Below, one piece after another: positions 61,527 to 64,000 of a stretch of DNA of 64,000 nt. The DNA comes from Pseudomonas triclosanedens (lineage in GTDB: Bacteria; Pseudomonadota; Gammaproteobacteria; Pseudomonadales; Pseudomonadaceae): positions 5,569,001 through 5,633,000 of the forward strand of contig NZ_CP113432.1 in the NCBI RefSeq assembly GCF_026686735.1, written 5' to 3'. The position numbers and the translations under genes were made by a program. Under the pieces are notes generated by a model. It saw nothing but the letters and a program-made list of their open reading frames with translations, had not been told where the DNA came from and did not search any database. Numbering within the stretch: position 1 is the first letter of the stretch; each line of letters begins with the position of its first letter.

Positions 61527-61676
61527 CTTCAAGCACTTCGCCTGCCTACTCGCTCAAGCGGCAAGTTTCCGACAGGCAAAGGGAGGTCATTGTACACATG
61601 GAGAAAGCGACGTCACTGTTTTTTTTGACGCACTGTCGACACCGAATGTCGCATTAATATAAGAATTCAGCAAAAG
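61527..61676. other. Rest of the gltB-damX interval
   Basis: 150 bases without a gene. It contains an AT-rich tract with GCATTAATATAAG near 61651-61663 that may be a promoter -10 region or an old gltB promoter now displaced by the element. No ribosome site with an open frame is seen. Confidence 0.4.
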
Positions 61677-61714
61677 AAAAAAGCCGGAACCCGCCAAAGG
61701 TCCCGGCTTTTTCA
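61677..61714 (-). terminator. Terminator of the aroB-damX unit
   Basis: On the minus strand AAAAAGCCGGGACC pairs with GGTTCCGGCTTTTTT (one internal mismatch), ending in a T6 tract. It lies 22 bases after the damX stop. Confidence 0.88.
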
Positions 61715-61735
61715 TTTTGGCGACATGACGGCCTT

Positions 61736-63409
61736 TCAGCGCGCCCCAGCGATATCTTGCTGAATGCTGGAGAACGGCCGCGGCCAGGGCTTGGAGGCCT
61801 GGATCTTCGCCGGCAGCTTCTTGATGGCAGCCTGGGCGGAGGCACGGTCCGCGAAATTGCCGTAGGTCACTACGTAGAACGGCTTGCCCTGCAGATTCTT
61901 GCGGAAATAGCGGTACTCGCCGCCGCCTTGCTGGCTGATGAATGCCTTGGCACTGTCCTCGGAGCCCGTACCCAGCACCTGCACGGAGTAGCGCGAACCG
62001 GCCTGGGATTGGTACCAGCTACTACCGCCAGCGCTGCCACCGGTGGCGACAGGCTTGCTGGCCGCAGCCGGTTTGGCACTGGCGACGGCGACCGCGGGCT
62101 TGGCGGCGGGCTTGGCCGCCTGCACCGGCTTGGCCGGAGCAGTAGCAGCGGGCTTCACCGGCTCCGGGCGCGGCGCAGGCGCGGCAGCCTGGGCCGGCGG
62201 CTGCGAGATAGCAGCCTGCCGCTGCGCGGGCGCTGGCGGCACCGGATGCAGCGGCGCCGGGCCGTTATTGGCCAGTGGCGTTACCGGCGGCGCGGCAGTG
62301 GTCACGGTTGGCGGGATTACCGCAGACGGCATGCCGCCCTCATCGGCATCCTCCTGGCCGCCAGCTTGTGCCATCGGCTCACGGATCACCGGCTGGCTTT
62401 CACCTACCAGCGGCAAGGGCAGCGGCTGGTTGGAGCCAGCGAATTCAACCGACGGCGCGGAGCCCTGGGCATCCGGCTGCGGCGCAGCGGAACCGTTTAG
62501 CGGTAGCTGCGACGAGGTCTGCGCAGCGGTATTGCTTGCGGTGTCCGGCTTGCTGGTCTTGCCCTGCATGAACCAGGCAGCAATCACGCCGATCGCGACA
62601 ACGCCGAGTATCGCCAGGTGCTTCTTGGGCAGTTTGAAGCCCGCGCCAGCGGACTTGCGTGCACCGCCACGGTCCGCCAGCATCGCCTCGATCATGGCAT
62701 CGCGGGCGACCTGATTGATCACGCCCGGCCAACCGCCGGACTGCTCGTGGATATCCCCCAGAAGATCAGCGGAAATCAGCTCGATTCCCTGGCCGGCACC
62801 TTCCAGGCGCTGCGCCAGGTACTCGCGGGTTTCTTCCTCGCTGTAAGGTTGCAGTTCGATGGCATGGAAGCGTTCCTCGCCCTCGGATAACACCTCCAGT
62901 CGCGACAGGAGCGCCTGCTCACCGAACAGGAATACATGCAGACGCGCCTCGGAATTGCCAGCAGCCAGCAGCAACAGCACTTCCAGCGCATCGTCACGCA
63001 GTTGCTCAGCATCATCCACCAGCAGGTAGACGTCCTGCCCGGTGATTGCCAGTTGCGCGACCTTGGCAAGGATCGACTCGGTGCTGACCTGAGTGATCCC
63101 CAGGCCCTGAGCCAACTGGCGCAGAAGGGTGGTTTCGTCGGCCACCGAGCGCCCTGAGATGACCACGCTGGAGACCGCGTCCTTGTTGGTGCTGGCCACC
63201 AGGGCCTGGCGCAGCAGCGTCTTGCCGCTACCGAGCGGACCGGTCACCGCCAGCAGCAAGTGGCTGTATCGGGCCAGATGATGAAGTTGGCCGAGCACGG
63301 GCTTGCGCTGTGCCGGGAAGAACTTGAAGCCAGGAACGCGCGGGGCGAACGGATCGTGGCTGAACTGGTAGTGGGCCAGGAAGGCCTCATCGGCATGCAA
63401 ACTGGACAT
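61736..63409 (-). CDS. DamX-like protein with AAA ATPase and SPOR domains
   Basis: A 557-aa bitopic inner-membrane protein comparable to P. aeruginosa PA5037. The cytoplasmic AAA/ExeA-like domain has Walker A GPLGSGKT (57-64) and the Walker B-like DVYLLVDDAEQL (about 127-138). One transmembrane segment spans about residues 268-284. A long Pro/Ala/Lys linker (about 300-465) follows, then a C-terminal SPOR domain (about 472-550) that binds denuded septal peptidoglycan. DamX proteins act at the division septum. It follows aroB by 6 bases, the arrangement seen in many gammaproteobacteria. Confidence 0.9.
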   Translation of the reverse strand: MSSLHADEAFLAHYQFSHDPFAPRVPGFKFFPAQRKPVLGQLHHLARYSHLLLAVTGPLGSGKTLLRQALVASTNKDAVSSVVISGRSVADETTLLRQLAQGLGITQVSTESILAKVAQLAITGQDVYLLVDDAEQLRDDALEVLLLLAAGNSEARLHVFLFGEQALLSRLEVLSEGEERFHAIELQPYSEEETREYLAQRLEGAGQGIELISADLLGDIHEQSGGWPGVINQVARDAMIEAMLADRGGARKSAGAGFKLPKKHLAILGVVAIGVIAAWFMQGKTSKPDTASNTAAQTSSQLPLNGSAAPQPDAQGSAPSVEFAGSNQPLPLPLVGESQPVIREPMAQAGGQEDADEGGMPSAVIPPTVTTAAPPVTPLANNGPAPLHPVPPAPAQRQAAISQPPAQAAAPAPRPEPVKPAATAPAKPVQAAKPAAKPAVAVASAKPAAASKPVATGGSAGGSSWYQSQAGSRYSVQVLGTGSEDSAKAFISQQGGGEYRYFRKNLQGKPFYVVTYGNFADRASAQAAIKKLPAKIQASKPWPRPFSSIQQDIAGAR

Positions 63410-63415
63410 GGGATC

Positions 63416-64000
63416 TCAACGTTCTCCTGGCTGACCGGCCAGTGCCTGATAGTCAGCGCGCAGCGTTTCTTCCAAAACCTCACGGGGGAAATCGGCAGTA
63501 ACCACTGCAGCCCCCAGCCCTTGGAGCAATACCAGACGCAAACGACCATCGAGCACCTTCTTGTCGACTGCCATATGCTCAAGGAAATGCTCGGCATTCA
63601 TTTCTTGCGGGGGCACGACCGGCAATCTCGCACTGGCCAGCAGGCGGACGCCACGCTCCAGCTCGGCAGATGTCAGCCAGCCCAGCCGATGCGACATCTC
63701 AAGTGCCATCACGGTTCCCGCCCCGACCGCCTCGCCGTGCAGCCAGACGCCATAGCCCATGTGGGTCTCGATGGCATGGCCGAACGTGTGCCCCAGGTTC
63801 AGGGTGGCACGAACACCAGTCTCACGCTCGTCCGCACCAACCACACGGGCCTTGGCGGTACAGGAGCGTTCGATCGCCTCGGTGAGCGCAGCCGGCTCGA
63901 GTGCCAGCAGATCATCCATGCGCGACTCCAGCCAGCCAAGGAACGGCTCGTCGCAGATGAAGCCGTATTTGATGACCTCCGCGAGGCCCGCGGAAAGCTC
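63416..64000 (-). CDS. aroB: 3-dehydroquinate synthase (C-terminal part, cut by window)
   Basis: The frame is open to the window edge and gives 194 residues of AroB, which closes DAHP to 3-dehydroquinate in the shikimate pathway with NAD+ and a divalent metal. The fragment starts [15 protein letters not shown], the conserved helix with the catalytic lysine. It contains the metal ligands in [11 protein letters not shown] and HGEAV, and KKVLDGRLR near the end. The first half lies outside the window. It heads the aroB-damX unit on the minus strand. Confidence 0.95.
   Translation of the reverse strand, partial: ELSAGLAEVIKYGFICDEPFLGWLESRMDDLLALEPAALTEAIERSCTAKARVVGADERETGVRATLNLGHTFGHAIETHMGYGVWLHGEAVGAGTVMALEMSHRLGWLTSAELERGVRLLASARLPVVPPQEMNAEHFLEHMAVDKKVLDGRLRLVLLQGLGAAVVTADFPREVLEETLRADYQALAGQPGER

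Overview
The window is chromosomal DNA of a Pseudomonas of the P. aeruginosa group. The basis is high GC with strong third-position GC bias and a gene order that follows, as I remember it, the P. aeruginosa segment from waaL through the LPS core operon, glnE, aceEF, dipA, msrA, cvrA, mscK, selO, metY, usp, parA-like, hemE, gltDB and damX to aroB. Protein lengths match closely where I recall them (AceE 882, DipA 899, MetY 425, WaaL 401, WaaP 268 residues). Several local differences suggest a relative such as the P. nitroreducens/citronellolis/knackmussii branch, but species cannot be fixed from this sequence alone.

Layout. (1) 1-14.1 kb: one minus-strand LPS core operon running waaF, waaC, waaG, waaP, wapP, wapQ, a tandem-kinase gene and wapO, then a distal block of a CgeB-like glycosyltransferase, a UDP-glucose dehydrogenase, a DxD glycosyltransferase and a sialyltransferase-fold (GT29-like) protein, ending in the O-antigen ligase waaL. 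Most genes overlap by 1-4 bases. The heptose/kinase half is conserved; the distal half differs from the P. aeruginosa set. ilvE, which I expect between waaF and glnE, is absent. (2) 14.3-21.8 kb: glnE diverges from aceEF, and the shared intergenic region holds two near-identical palindromes of the FadR/GntR type. (3) 22.1-37.0 kb: housekeeping and signalling genes dipA, msrA, rlmJ, an acyl-CoA dehydrogenase, cvrA, mscK, selO and metY. (4) 37.4-46.5 kb: an accessory block with a chemoreceptor and then an AT-richer island of Rhs/YD-repeat genes. Two paralogous secreted 'head' proteins (about 500 aa each) precede a secreted YD-repeat core that ends in a variable DUF4329/JAMM-like tip and overlaps a small exported putative immunity gene. 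The first head copy is an orphan, still followed by a remnant of the core gene's start. (5) 46.6-53.4 kb: trxC, a thioesterase, a universal stress protein, an orphan ParA-like ATPase, a LysR/MFS pair and an amino-acid permease. (6) 53.6-64 kb: a lipoprotein, hemE, gltD, gltB, damX and a partial aroB. A MITE-like element with 24-bp inverted ends sits 35 bp upstream of gltB, and a doubly folded intergenic element lies between gltD and hemE.

How the genes work together. The first 14 kb builds, phosphorylates and carbamoylates the LPS inner core, extends it and ligates O antigen. glnE and gltBD belong to nitrogen assimilation, aceEF to entry of pyruvate carbon into the TCA cycle. cvrA and mscK both serve ion and osmotic balance. 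The Rhs island is the most likely novel system: a head/core pair split over two genes, both with Sec signals and no VgrG, PAAR or other type VI secretion gene nearby, ending in a putative toxin with an exported immunity partner.
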